Below are positions 7,811 to 16,210 of a stretch of DNA of 21,987 nt, piece by piece. The DNA comes from SCTD01 sp038256525 (lineage in GTDB: Bacteria; Actinomycetota; Actinomycetes; Mycobacteriales; SCTD01), in the NCBI GenBank assembly GCA_038256525.1, contig JBBSKF010000043.1, positions 1 through 21,987 of the forward strand. The letters are read 5' to 3'. A program made the position numbers and the translations under genes. The notes under the pieces were generated by a model. The model was not told where the DNA came from, did no database searches, and worked only from the letters and a program-made list of their open reading frames with translations. Position 1 is the first letter of the stretch, and the number at the start of each line of letters is the position of its first letter.

Positions 7811-8539
7811 GTGGCGCGTCGTCCGTGGTCGGTGCTGGTGCCGCTGACGGCTCTCGGGGCCGGCCTGCTGTTCGCGACCAGTGCCGCGACGGCTCAGGGC
7901 ACCGATCTTCGGGCCGACCGCCGGCTGCAGTTGACCGAGCTCATCGCGCGCGAGCGCCAGGTGGCCGAGCGCACCGAGCTGTCAGCCGACGAGCTGCGAC
8001 AGGACGTCGAGGCGCTGGCCGCTCAGGTCGCCCTCGAGGACGATCGGATCGGCAGGGCCGCCGCCCCGGCTGAGCTCGCGTCGGCGGCCGGCCTGACGGC
8101 GGTGCGGGGCCCCGCGGTGACCGTGTCGCTGGACGACGCCGCCCGACGGCCAGGGCGCCCGGCGCTGTCGGACAATCCCAACGACCTCGTGGTCCACCAG
8201 CAGGATCTCCAGGCCGTCGTCAACGCCCTGCGGGCGGGTGGCGCCGAGGCGGTCAGCCTGATGGGGCAACGCATCGTCGCGACGAGCGCTGTGCGGTGCG
8301 TCGGCAACACCGTGCTGCTGCACGGCCGGGTCTACAGCCCACCGTTCGTCGTCACCGCCATCGGGGACCAGGCCGCGTTGCGGGCCGCGCTCAACGACGA
8401 CCCCGGCGTGGCGTACTTCCGCAGCTTCGTCGACCGCTTCGGCCTGGGCTACAGCGTGAAGAACGAGCGGTCGATGACACTGCCGGCCTACGACGGCCCG
8501 CTCGCGCTGCCGAACGTCCAGGAGGAGGGGTCGTCATGA
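7811..8539 (+). CDS. DUF881 family membrane-anchored protein
   Basis: A 242-residue protein from GTG 7811, with AGGAGG at 7799-7804 (6-nt gap). Residues 7-25 form an N-terminal hydrophobic segment (signal anchor or signal peptide). Residues about 36-75 are charged and probably coiled coil (LQLTELIARERQVAERTEL). The DUF881 domain covers the rest, with GPAVTVSLDDA, NDLVVHQQDLQAVVNALRAGGAEAVSLMGQRI, and NTVLLHGRVYSPPFVVTAIGD. This domain shows a fold related to Bacillus YlxW/YlxX division proteins; the function in Actinobacteria is not established. The position equals Rv0012. Its stop overlaps the sortase ATG (ATGA at 8536-8539), so the two are translationally coupled. Confidence 0.93.
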   Translation: MARRPWSVLVPLTALGAGLLFATSAATAQGTDLRADRRLQLTELIARERQVAERTELSADELRQDVEALAAQVALEDDRIGRAAAPAELASAAGLTAVRGPAVTVSLDDAARRPGRPALSDNPNDLVVHQQDLQAVVNALRAGGAEAVSLMGQRIVATSAVRCVGNTVLLHGRVYSPPFVVTAIGDQAALRAALNDDPGVAYFRSFVDRFGLGYSVKNERSMTLPAYDGPLALPNVQEEGSS

Positions 8540-9303
8540 GCCGGACAGGCGATGTCGTACGCACCGGACTGCGGGGTATCGGGCAGACGCTGATCACGCT
8601 CGGCCTGGTGATGCTGCTCTTCTGCTTCTACGAGCTGAAGTTCACCAACGTCATCACCGATCGTGAGCAGGGGCGGCTCACCGAGGAGCTCACCTCCCGG
8701 TGGGCCCAGCCGGTGGTGCCCGGTGAGCCGGCGGAGCCCGGGGAGCTCGGGCTGCCCGGCGAGTCCGCGGAGCCCGTGCCGGGCGCACCGGACCCGGCAG
8801 CGCCGGTGGTCGCGCCGGTCGCCAGGCAGCTCGGCAGCGGTTTCGCGATCATGCGCATACCTCGGCTCGGGCGCTGGAACGACAAGCCGCCGGTCGTCGT
8901 GGAGGGGGTCAGCGTCGAGAACCTCAAGCGGGGGCCGGGACACATCCCCGGGACAGCGCTGCCGGGCGAGATCGGCAACGTCGTGATCAGTGGCCACCGC
9001 ACGACCTACGGAGGGCCGTTCAACCGCTTCGACGAGTTGCGGCCCGGGGACGCGGTCGTGCTCGAGACCCGCGACATGTGGTTCACCTACCAGGTCACCG
9101 GCAGCAAGATCGTGGCCCCGACCGCCGTCGAGGTGACCCTCCCGGTGCCCGGGAACGCCACTGCCATCCCCACCAAGCGACTGCTGACGATGACGACGTG
9201 CAACCCGAAGTACTCCGCGAAGCAGCGTCTGATCGTCTCCGCCGAGATGGTGAGCGCTGAGCCCAAGGGTGGCGCCGCGCCGGCCGCCCTGCAAGGCCTG
9301 TGA
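8536..9303 (+). CDS. Class E sortase
   Basis: A 255-residue protein from ATG 8536, preceded by GGAGGAGGGG (8521-8530) and overlapping the DUF881 stop; the frame is open further upstream but those codons lie inside DUF881. Residues about 14-34 form an N-terminal membrane anchor. A Pro/Glu/Gly-rich linker (about 58-95, repeats like PGEPAEPGE) crosses the wall. The catalytic beta-barrel follows, with His154 in ISGHRTTYGGPFNRFDELRPGD, Cys222 in LTMTTCNPKYSAKQR and Arg231. Sortases of this class join surface proteins to peptidoglycan; class E enzymes of high-GC actinobacteria prefer LAXTG-type signals. No sortase substrate is encoded in the window. The NPKYSA motif and length fit a housekeeping class E enzyme. 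Confidence 0.94.
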   Translation: MSRTGDVVRTGLRGIGQTLITLGLVMLLFCFYELKFTNVITDREQGRLTEELTSRWAQPVVPGEPAEPGELGLPGESAEPVPGAPDPAAPVVAPVARQLGSGFAIMRIPRLGRWNDKPPVVVEGVSVENLKRGPGHIPGTALPGEIGNVVISGHRTTYGGPFNRFDELRPGDAVVLETRDMWFTYQVTGSKIVAPTAVEVTLPVPGNATAIPTKRLLTMTTCNPKYSAKQRLIVSAEMVSAEPKGGAAPAALQGL

Positions 9304-9304
9304 G

Positions 9305-9508
9305 ATGTACGGCTGGATCTGGCGTACCTTGCCGGGCGGTCGACCCGGCAAGGTGCTCGGGTCGTTGGCCCTGCTTGCCGCCGTCGTCGCCCTGCTGTTC
9401 GTCTACATCTTCCCGGCGATCGAGCCGTTGCTGCCCTTCTCCGACGTGACGGTGGACACCGAGGAAGCGGGGACGCTCTGGTTCGCCGTCGGGCTCGACC
9501 TCGGGTGA
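9305..9508 (+). CDS. Small conserved membrane protein (67 aa)
   Basis: A 67-residue protein from ATG 9305, two bases after the sortase stop (tga 9301-9303); AAGG at 9293-9296 lies 8 nt upstream. It begins MYGWIWRTLPGGRPGK, followed by one membrane helix at about 17-38 (VLGSLALLAAVVALLFVYIF), then an acidic short tail. Similar small proteins beginning MYGWIWR and located between the sortase and pabA/trpG genes are common in Actinobacteria as far as I recall. No function is known. The stop overlaps the GTG start of the next gene (GTGA 9505-9508), so it is part of the DUF881-sortase-pabA transcript. Confidence 0.85.
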   Translation: MYGWIWRTLPGGRPGKVLGSLALLAAVVALLFVYIFPAIEPLLPFSDVTVDTEEAGTLWFAVGLDLG

Positions 9509-10149
9509 CCCGGATCCTCGTGGTGGACAACTACGACAGTTTCGTGTTCAACCTGGTGCAGTACCTCGGCCAGCTCGGAGCGGACACGGTCGTCCGCCGC
9601 AACGACGACGTGCCCGCGGCGGCGGCGGCGGACTACGACGGCGTGCTGCTCTCGCCCGGCCCTGGCGTCCCGGAGCAGGCCGGGGTCAGTGTCGAGATGG
9701 TCACCTCCTGCGAGGACCTCGGTGTGCCGCTGCTCGGTGTGTGCCTGGGGCATCAGGCGATCGCCGTCGCGCACGGTGCGACGGTGGACCGGGCGCCGGA
9801 ACTGCTGCACGGCAAGACGAGCGAGGTGGAGCACAGCGGCGCCGGCGTCCTTCACGGCCTGCCGTCCCCGTTCACCGCGACCCGCTATCACTCCCTGGCC
9901 GTCGTCGAGTCCAGCCTGCCGGCGGAGCTCGCTGTCACCGGGCGGACCCCAGGCGGCGTCGTCATGGCCATGCGCCATCGCGACCAGCCGGTCGAGGGGG
10001 TCCAGTTCCACCCCGAGTCGGTCCTCACCCAGGGTGGGCACGTCCTGCTGGCCTCCTGGTTGGGGCAGTGCGGCAACGCTGCCGCGGCGCAGCTGGCGCC
10101 CGGACTGACCGAGCGGGTCGAGCGCAAGCGCCTCGCCGCCTTTCGCTGA
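9505..10149 (+). CDS. pabA: Glutamine amidotransferase subunit of para-aminobenzoate/anthranilate synthase
   Basis: A 214-residue class I glutamine amidotransferase from GTG 9505 (GTGA overlap with the preceding gene). It hydrolyses glutamine and passes ammonia to a PabB or TrpE partner to make aminodeoxychorismate or anthranilate. The catalytic triad is Cys80 in GVCLGHQAI, His169 and Glu171 in QFHPESVL. The N-terminal signature ILVVDNYDSFVFNLVQYL, the oxyanion loop SPGPGVPE and LLHGKTS are typical. Whether it serves folate or tryptophan synthesis cannot be decided; the M. tuberculosis gene in this place, Rv0013, is called trpG. It is convergent with pknB, 46 nt apart. Confidence 0.92.
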   Translation: MTRILVVDNYDSFVFNLVQYLGQLGADTVVRRNDDVPAAAAADYDGVLLSPGPGVPEQAGVSVEMVTSCEDLGVPLLGVCLGHQAIAVAHGATVDRAPELLHGKTSEVEHSGAGVLHGLPSPFTATRYHSLAVVESSLPAELAVTGRTPGGVVMAMRHRDQPVEGVQFHPESVLTQGGHVLLASWLGQCGNAAAAQLAPGLTERVERKRLAAFR

Positions 10150-10158
10150 GCGCGACCG

Positions 10159-10176
10159 CGGGGTGGCCCGGCCCCG
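10159..10176. terminator. Weak candidate hairpin between pabA and pknB
   Basis: CGGGG (10159-10163) and CCCCG (10172-10176) can pair around an 8-nt loop in the 46-nt gap between the convergent pabA and pknB genes. There is no T-tract. It is the only hairpin of note in the gap and could stop transcription from either side, but such short GC stems arise easily in this base composition. Confidence 0.25.
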
Positions 10177-10195
10177 GATGATCAACCAGGTGGGC

Positions 10196-11935
10196 TCACG
10201 GCGACACCGTCGGCGAGGGCACCGGGAACACGAACGGCGACGGGCTCGGCGACGGTGACGGGCTGGGCACCGGCGAGGGCTGGGGGGACGGCGAGGGGGA
10301 GGGCGGTGGGGGCGGCGGCTGGGACACGGTGATGACGATCGCCGTGCCTCGCCCGGCGAGGGCGTTGACCGGCTTCTGGTCGAGCACGAGCTCGGGCGGG
10401 CCGGTGGAGTCGCGTAGCTCGATGCCGACCGAGAAGCCGGCTCGTTGCAGCTCCGAGACGGCCTGCTCGCGGGTTCGGCCGCGCACGTCCGGGACCTGGA
10501 CCTGACCGGAGGCGACGGTGAGCACGACGTCGGATCCGGCACGCACCTGGGAGCCGGGAGCGGGGCTGATCGCGAGCACGGTGCCGGCCGGGATGTTGCC
10601 GTCGCGTGGGACCTCCGAGGCGATCCGGAGCTTCTTCTCGGTGAGCAGGACGGCGGCCTCCTCACGGGACTTCCCGACGACCTCCACCGGCACGATGGTC
10701 ATCTCGATGCCCTTGGACACGGTGAGGTCGACCGAGCCGTCGACCGGCACGAGAATGGCCTCGGGTGGGCTCTGGTTCACCACAATGCCGAACGGATCCT
10801 CGGCGAAGGCCTGCGAGACCGTCCCGACGCGGAGCCCCTTCTGGGCGAGCGCCGCCACGGCCTGTTCCTGGGTGAGACCGACCAGCGGCGGGGTGGGGAT
10901 CAGCCCGGTGTCGTTGTCGAGCAAACTGCGTACGAAGAACGCGATGCCGATCAGCAGCGCGACCAGCAGGGCGGCGAACAGGCCGTACGCCAGTGCCCGG
11001 TTGCTTCGCGGCTGCTCGACCCGGCGCAGCGAGCCGGTCGCAGTGGCCGGCGCGAGCAGCACCGGCGGATCGAGAATCGGCCGAGCGATGACCGTGGTGC
11101 CGGACCGGGCCCGCAGGAGGTCCTCGCGCATCTGTTTCGCTGACTGGTAGCGGTTGGCCGGCAGCTTCTCCATCGCCTTGAGCACGACGGCGTCCACGGC
11201 CGCCGGCAGCGTCGGGTCCACCGACGAGGGCGGCCGCGGCTCCTCGCGGACATGCTGGTAGGCCACGGCCACCGGGCTGTCCCCGGTGAACGGCGGCTGG
11301 CCGGTGACGAGCTCGTAGAGCAGGCACCCGGTGGAGTACAGGTCCGAGCGCGCGTCGACGTGCTCACCCCGGGCCTGTTCGGGAGACAGGTAGGCCGCAG
11401 TTCCGATGATCGCTGCCGTCTGGGTCATGCCGGAGGAGGCGTCCGCAGCCGCCCGCGCGATGCCGAAGTCCATCACCTTGACCTCGCCGCTGCGATTGAG
11501 CATCACGTTTGCGGGCTTGATGTCCCGGTGCACGATCCCGGCGGCGTGCGCGGCCTCCAGCGCGGCGCAGATGTCGGCGCCGACCTCGAGCGCCCGCTCG
11601 GGCAGCAGCCGTCGTTCGGCCTGCAGCACCTCGCGCAGGGTCCGGCCCTCGACCCGCTCCATAACGATGTACGGCACGCCGGCCTCGTCCTCGCCGGTGT
11701 CGTAGACCGACACGATCGTCGGGGCGTTCAGTGATGCGGCGGCCTGGGCCTCCCGGCGGAAGCGGGCCTGGAACGACGGGTCCCGCGCCAGGTCGGACCG
11801 CAGGATCTTGATCGCCACGTCGCGGCCGAGACGCACGTCGGCGCCGCGCAGCACCTCGGCCATCCCGCCCTGGCCGAGACGGGCTCCCAGCTCGTAGCGC
11901 CCACCGAGCAGGCGCGGCGTCTCGGGTGCGCTCAT
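10196..11935 (-). CDS. pknB: Ser/Thr protein kinase PknB with three PASTA domains
   Basis: A 579-residue membrane kinase from ATG 11935, overlapping the pknA stop as ATGA. The kinase domain is residues 14-275 with GxGGMAEV loop, Lys43, HRDIKPAN (catalytic Asp138), DFG Asp156 and activation-loop Thr171 and Thr173 in TQTAAIIGTAAYLSPEQ; these two are the autophosphorylated sites in M. tuberculosis PknB. A juxtamembrane region leads to one membrane helix (about 321-346). Outside are three PASTA units (about 353-415, 416-482, 483-545), which in this family bind muropeptides or lipid II; M. tuberculosis PknB has four. The last about 40 residues are a Pro/Ser tail (PSPSPSPQPSP-like), not a usual PknB feature. 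It regulates growth, division and peptidoglycan synthesis. It is the last gene of the seven-gene operon. Confidence 0.96.
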   Translation of the reverse strand: MSAPETPRLLGGRYELGARLGQGGMAEVLRGADVRLGRDVAIKILRSDLARDPSFQARFRREAQAAASLNAPTIVSVYDTGEDEAGVPYIVMERVEGRTLREVLQAERRLLPERALEVGADICAALEAAHAAGIVHRDIKPANVMLNRSGEVKVMDFGIARAAADASSGMTQTAAIIGTAAYLSPEQARGEHVDARSDLYSTGCLLYELVTGQPPFTGDSPVAVAYQHVREEPRPPSSVDPTLPAAVDAVVLKAMEKLPANRYQSAKQMREDLLRARSGTTVIARPILDPPVLLAPATATGSLRRVEQPRSNRALAYGLFAALLVALLIGIAFFVRSLLDNDTGLIPTPPLVGLTQEQAVAALAQKGLRVGTVSQAFAEDPFGIVVNQSPPEAILVPVDGSVDLTVSKGIEMTIVPVEVVGKSREEAAVLLTEKKLRIASEVPRDGNIPAGTVLAISPAPGSQVRAGSDVVLTVASGQVQVPDVRGRTREQAVSELQRAGFSVGIELRDSTGPPELVLDQKPVNALAGRGTAIVITVSQPPPPPPSPSPSPQPSPVPSPSPSPSPSPFVFPVPSPTVSP

Positions 11936-13281
11936 TTGCGCTTCCCGCCCTTACCCGCCGGCTGACGGACCGGCTCCGGCTCCGGCTCGGGCGCCGGCGC
12001 CGCCTCCGGCACGACGTGCAGGACGACGGTGGTGCCCACAGCCAGGTCGCCCACAGGGTCCACGGCGCTGACGGTACCGACCGGCTGCCCGGCGCCGTCC
12101 TCGACCAGGCGGGGCACCAGGCCCTGCGCCGCAGCACTGTCCCGGACGTCCGCGGCCGGCTTGCCGATCCACTGCTCCGCGGAGACCCGCACCGGCTCCG
12201 GCCCGGCCGGCTGCTGCTCGGGGCCGGGAGACGGGGGCTGTCCCGATTCCTGGCCGAGCGACGACACGCCGATGCCGAGCGCCAGGACGGCCAACAGGAC
12301 TGCGGCCAGCCGGACCGCCTGCCGGTGACGTCGGGGTCCGGCCGGTCCGGCCGACGCGTCGGTGCGGCGCGGTGGCAGTGCCGGTTCCTCCCGCCCGGGG
12401 CTTCCCGCGGCGCTCGGGAGCGGCAGGACGCGGGTGGCCCCACCGGTCACCGGGCTGCCGGTTGCGAGCGCCTCCCGCAGGGCAGCGGCCTCGACCGCGA
12501 GCTGTCCAGCGGAGGCAGCTCGCCCTGCCGGGTCCTTGCTCAGCAGCCGGAGCACGAGGGCCTGCAGCGGCGCCGGCACCGAGGGCGGCAGCGCGGGCGG
12601 CGGCGAGTGCAGGTGGGCCGTGGCCACGGCGACCGCGTTGACGCCCGGGAAGGGCCGGCTGCCGGACAGGCACTCGAAGGCGACCACGCCGAGGGCGTAG
12701 AGATCACTGGCCGGGGCTCCCGCCTGCCCTTTGGCCTGCTCGGGCGAGAGGTAGTACGCCGTACCGACCACCTCGCCGGTGCGGGTCACCGGCGCGGCGC
12801 CGACAGCCGAGGCGATGCCGAAGTCGGTCACCTTCACCACGCCGTCCGGCCGCAGCAGCAGGTTGCCCGGCTTGACGTCGCGATGTACCACCCCGCCGTC
12901 GTGGGCGACCTGGAGGGCGGCTGCGGTCTGCGCTATCACGTCGAGCGTGCGCTCCGGGCTGAGGCTGCCCTCGCGGTGCAGCAGCGCCGACAGCGGCTCA
13001 CCCTCGACCAGCTCCATGACCAGCCAGGCCCGGTCGGCGGACTCGCCGAAGTCGAAGACCGACGCGATCCCGGGATGGCTGAGCCGGGCGGCGTGGCGGG
13101 CCTCGGCACGAAACCTGCTCCGCAGGTCCTCATCACCGAGAAACTCCGGGCGAAGGGTCTTGACGGCGACGGGACGGCCGAGCAGGACGTCCTCGGCCTG
13201 CCAGACCTCACCCATGCCGCCGGTCGCGATCCGCGCCTCGAGGCGGTAGCGGTCGGCGAGCAGACCGTCGACGACGGTCAT
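11932..13281 (-). CDS. pknA: Ser/Thr protein kinase PknA-like with one PASTA-like domain
   Basis: A 449-residue kinase from ATG 13281, which overlaps the pbpA stop (ATGA); the frame is open further upstream but only across pbpA. The kinase domain covers about 12-275 with ATGGMGEVW glycine loop, Lys41, HRDVKPGN (Asp135), DFG Asp153 and activation-loop Thr166, Thr168 and Thr174 in VTRTGEVVGTAYYLSPEQ. A Pro/Arg/Ala-rich linker leads to one membrane helix (about 349-368, RLAAVLLAVLALGIGVSSL). The outside part carries one PASTA-like unit (EQWIGKPAADVRDSAAAQGLVP onward, about 393-435), then a Pro/Glu tail ending GKGGKRK. M. tuberculosis PknA has no PASTA, so this is a difference from that species. 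It probably phosphorylates division and wall-synthesis proteins together with PknB. Confidence 0.93.
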   Translation of the reverse strand: MTVVDGLLADRYRLEARIATGGMGEVWQAEDVLLGRPVAVKTLRPEFLGDEDLRSRFRAEARHAARLSHPGIASVFDFGESADRAWLVMELVEGEPLSALLHREGSLSPERTLDVIAQTAAALQVAHDGGVVHRDVKPGNLLLRPDGVVKVTDFGIASAVGAAPVTRTGEVVGTAYYLSPEQAKGQAGAPASDLYALGVVAFECLSGSRPFPGVNAVAVATAHLHSPPPALPPSVPAPLQALVLRLLSKDPAGRAASAGQLAVEAAALREALATGSPVTGGATRVLPLPSAAGSPGREEPALPPRRTDASAGPAGPRRHRQAVRLAAVLLAVLALGIGVSSLGQESGQPPSPGPEQQPAGPEPVRVSAEQWIGKPAADVRDSAAAQGLVPRLVEDGAGQPVGTVSAVDPVGDLAVGTTVVLHVVPEAAPAPEPEPEPVRQPAGKGGKRK

Positions 13282-14747
13282 CGGCGCAACACCGCCCGCA
13301 TGACGTCGCGGGCGATGGGCGCCGAAACCTTGCCGCCGGTCGCCTCCTCGCCCGCGTCCCCGCCGTTCTCCACGATCACGGCAACCGCGACGGTGGGATC
13401 CTCGGCGGGCGCGAAGCCGATGAACCATGCGTGGGGGTTCGCGCCGGGGGCGTTCTGTGCGGTGCCGGTCTTGCCGGCCACCGCCACGCCCGGGATCTGC
13501 GCGTTTGTCGCGCTGCCCCGTTCGACCACGAGCTGCATCATCGAGGTCAGCTCGCGCGCCACGTCCTCGCTGACAGCCTGCTTGTAGACCTCGGGCTCGG
13601 CCAGGTCCAGCCGCGACAGGTCCGGCGCCTGCACCTCGCGTACGAGGTAGGGCGTCATCACCTCACCGCCGTTGGCGATGCCGGCCGCGACCATCGCCAT
13701 CTGCAGCGGGGTCACACGTACGTCGAACTGCCCGATCGCGGACTGGGCCAGGGACGGTGGGCTGATGTCACTCGGGAAGACGCTGGTCGCGACCGTGGTC
13801 GGGACGCGCAGGTCGTCCTGGCCGAACCCGAACGCCTGCGCCTGCTCGCGCAGCTGCTGCTCGCCGAGCTCGAGACCGAGGGCCGCGAACGCGGTGTTGC
13901 AGGAGATCCGCAGCGCGTCGGCGAGGGAGATGGTGTTCCCGCCGCAGGTGCCGCCCCCGAAGTTCTTGAGGTTGGCCGAGGTCTGCGGCAGGTCGAGCTC
14001 CGGTGGGGAGGGGAGCTGGGTGTCGGGCTGGACCTTGCCGCTCGCCAGCGCGGCAGCGGCGGTAACGACCTTGAACGTCGATCCCGGCGGGTAGGTCTGG
14101 CTGATCGCGCGGTTCAGCAGCGGCTTGTCCGGCGCGGCGTTGAGCTGCTCGTTGTAGGCCCGGATGTCGGCCGGTGTGAAGGACGACAGCCGAGCCGGGT
14201 CGTACGACGGGTTGCTCGCCATCGCCAGCACCGCCCCGGTCCGCGGGTCCATCGCCACGACTGCGCCACGGCTGTTGCCCAGGCCGGCGACGGCCGCCTG
14301 CTGCGCGGGCGGGTCGAGGGTGAGCAGGACGCCGCCACCGGTGGGCTCCCGGCCGGTCACGTAGTCCGAGAGCCGACGCACGAAGAAGCGGTCGTCCGCC
14401 CCGGACAGGACGCTGTCCTGGGTGCGCTCGATGCCTGTGCGGCCGTAGACCAGTGAGTAGTAGCCCGTGACATGGGCGTAGGGCGGGCCACCCGGGTAGG
14501 TGCGCAGGAAGGTCAGCGGCCCGTCGGTCCGGGTCGACGTCGCGAGCACGTCCCGCCCGGTGCCGTCCGCGGCGATCACGGCGATCGGGCCGCGCTCGCG
14601 CTCGTAGGTGCGCAGCAGCACCCGGCTGTTGCTCGGGTTCTCCCGGTACTCGTCGGCCTTGACGACCTGCACGTAGTTGACGTTGAGCAGCAGCAGCCCG
14701 AACAACGCCAGACAGCCGAGCGCGACCCGGCGCAGCGGCCGGTTCAC
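13278..14747 (-). CDS. pbpA: Penicillin-binding protein PbpA (transpeptidase, PBP2/FtsI type)
   Basis: A 489-residue class B penicillin-binding protein from GTG 14747 (GTGA overlap with the rodA stop). AGGGA at 14758-14754 with a 6-nt gap is the only ribosome-site candidate, and it lies in a duplicated sequence. Residues 8-23 form the membrane anchor. The pedestal domain follows, with the transpeptidase domain from about 150. SxxK motif PGSTFK (Ser223, Lys226), SxN motif SCN (282-284) and KTG (426-428, GKTGTAQ) are all intact. It cross-links peptidoglycan with RodA as glycan polymerase partner. In mycobacteria PbpA is needed for normal septation and is a PknB substrate. The length almost equals the mycobacterial protein. 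Next gene pknA overlaps the stop. Confidence 0.95.
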   Translation of the reverse strand: MNRPLRRVALGCLALFGLLLLNVNYVQVVKADEYRENPSNSRVLLRTYERERGPIAVIAADGTGRDVLATSTRTDGPLTFLRTYPGGPPYAHVTGYYSLVYGRTGIERTQDSVLSGADDRFFVRRLSDYVTGREPTGGGVLLTLDPPAQQAAVAGLGNSRGAVVAMDPRTGAVLAMASNPSYDPARLSSFTPADIRAYNEQLNAAPDKPLLNRAISQTYPPGSTFKVVTAAAALASGKVQPDTQLPSPPELDLPQTSANLKNFGGGTCGGNTISLADALRISCNTAFAALGLELGEQQLREQAQAFGFGQDDLRVPTTVATSVFPSDISPPSLAQSAIGQFDVRVTPLQMAMVAAGIANGGEVMTPYLVREVQAPDLSRLDLAEPEVYKQAVSEDVARELTSMMQLVVERGSATNAQIPGVAVAGKTGTAQNAPGANPHAWFIGFAPAEDPTVAVAVIVENGGDAGEEATGGKVSAPIARDVMRAVLRR

Positions 14748-16210
14748 GAGCTGTCCCTGTCTGCGGCCTTCGGGCTGTCCCTGTCTGCGGCCTTCGGCCG
14801 ACGAACGACCTGCGTCTGCGCCGAGCTCAGCGCCGCCCGGGCGACCTCGGGGGTCACCGGGGCCGGCGCGGGGCGCCGGGCGGCATCGCTGATCCGCAGC
14901 AGGATCGCGACCAGCGCCCAGTTGGCCACGATGCTCGAGCCCCCGTAGGACAGCCACGGCAGCGTCACGCCGGTCAGCGGGATCAGGCCGGTGACCCCGC
15001 CGACGATGACGAAGACCTGCAGCCCGAGGGCGAACGACAGCCCGGCGGCCAGCAGCTTGCCGAACGAGTCGCGGCAGGACAGGGCGGCACGAAGCCCACG
15101 CTCGACGATGAGCGCGAACACCAGCAGCACCGCCATCACCCCGACGAGGCCGAGCTCCTCACCGATCGCCGCCATGATGAAATCGGTGCTCGCGAACGGC
15201 ACCGTGCCGGGACGTCCCTCCCCCAGACCGGTGCCGGTGACCCCCCCGGTGCCGAAGCCGAACAGCGACTGCACCAGTTGGAAGCCGCTCTTGTCCGGGT
15301 CGGCGAAGGGGTCGAGCCAGGTGTCGACCCGCCGCTTGACGTGAGCGAACAGGAAGTACGCCGCGAAAGCTCCCCCGATGAACAGCCCGATCCCGATGAC
15401 CAGCCAGCTCGTACGCTCCGTCGCGATGTAGAGCATCACGACGAAGATGGCGAAGAACAGCAGCGAGCTGCCGAGGTCCTTACCGCGGATGAGCACCGCG
15501 AGGCTCGCCGCCCAGGCGAGCAGGACCGGTCCGAGGTCGCGGCCGCGGGGCAGGTCCAGGCCGAGCACCCGGCGGCTCGCCAGCGACAGCACGTCGCGCT
15601 TGGCCACGAGGTAGCCGGCGAAGAACACGATCAGCAGCAGCTTGGCTGCTTCGCTCGGCTGCACGGTGAAGCCGGCGAAGCGGATCCACAACCGGGCGCC
15701 GTTGATGGTCTGCCCGAGCACGGGTAGGGCCGGTAGCAGCAGCAGCACCAGGCCGAGCGCGGCGGCGGTGTAGGTGTAGCGCTGCAGCCGGGTGTGGTCG
15801 CGCACGACCAGCAGCACCGCGGCGAAGGCGGCGACGCCGACGGCGGTCCAGATCAGCTGCCGCGGCGCCTCGCCGGAGGGCAGCTCGCGACCGAACTGCC
15901 GGGCCCGTTCCACGGCGGCGAAGTCCAGTCGCCGGATCACCACCAGACCGAGCCCGTTGAGCAGGGCTACGCAGGGCAGGAGAAGCGGGTCGGCGTAGGG
16001 CGCGACCTGGCGGACGACGAGGTGCGCGAGCAGGAACAGGCCGCCCAGCCCCAGGCCGTATCCCAGGGTGCCGGCGGGGAGTTGGCCTTCGACGGCCAGC
16101 CCGACGGCGGCGTAGGCGAGCATGGCGATGAGCACCGCGAAGGTGGTCAGCAGCAGCTCGGCGCCACGCCCTGGAGGCGCGGACGACGGGGCGACGTCGG
16201 TCGATGTCAC
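14744..16210 (-). CDS. rodA: SEDS-family peptidoglycan polymerase RodA/FtsW
   Basis: A 488-residue polytopic membrane protein from GTG 16210 (GTGA overlap with the pstP stop). About ten to twelve hydrophobic segments are visible. SEDS signatures are FTVQPSEAAKL, GKDLGSSLLFF, IGEELGLVGV and PWLSYGGSSIVAN. SEDS proteins polymerise lipid II into glycan strands together with a class B penicillin-binding protein, here PbpA encoded next. The N-terminus has a short polar stretch and an extra helix pair before the core, as in other actinobacterial RodA. The C-terminal tail ends with two identical eight-residue units (PKAADRDS) coded by a 24-nt tandem duplication. The gene order pstP-rodA-pbpA is conserved (Rv0018c-Rv0016c). 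Confidence 0.95.
   Translation of the reverse strand: MTSTDVAPSSAPPGRGAELLLTTFAVLIAMLAYAAVGLAVEGQLPAGTLGYGLGLGGLFLLAHLVVRQVAPYADPLLLPCVALLNGLGLVVIRRLDFAAVERARQFGRELPSGEAPRQLIWTAVGVAAFAAVLLVVRDHTRLQRYTYTAAALGLVLLLLPALPVLGQTINGARLWIRFAGFTVQPSEAAKLLLIVFFAGYLVAKRDVLSLASRRVLGLDLPRGRDLGPVLLAWAASLAVLIRGKDLGSSLLFFAIFVVMLYIATERTSWLVIGIGLFIGGAFAAYFLFAHVKRRVDTWLDPFADPDKSGFQLVQSLFGFGTGGVTGTGLGEGRPGTVPFASTDFIMAAIGEELGLVGVMAVLLVFALIVERGLRAALSCRDSFGKLLAAGLSFALGLQVFVIVGGVTGLIPLTGVTLPWLSYGGSSIVANWALVAILLRISDAARRPAPAPVTPEVARAALSSAQTQVVRRPKAADRDSPKAADRDSS
14750..14797 (-). repeat. Perfect 24-bp tandem duplication at the rodA/pbpA junction
   Basis: Positions 14750-14773 and 14774-14797 are identical 24-mers. 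In the minus strand they encode PKAADRDS twice at the C-terminus of RodA. The proximal copy also holds the AGGGA ribosome-site candidate of pbpA (14758-14754), so the duplication copies that site 24 nt upstream as well. The perfect identity suggests a recent slippage event. Confidence 0.9.

Noticed and set aside
9403..10665. A 420-codon minus-strand open frame over pabA and the pknB end.
   Set aside because: It covers certain genes on both strands, is Arg/Ser/Pro-rich without domain signals, and has no ribosome site.
11926..13587. A 553-codon plus-strand open frame opposite pknA.
   Set aside because: The opposite strand encodes a kinase with every catalytic motif; the plus frame has none.
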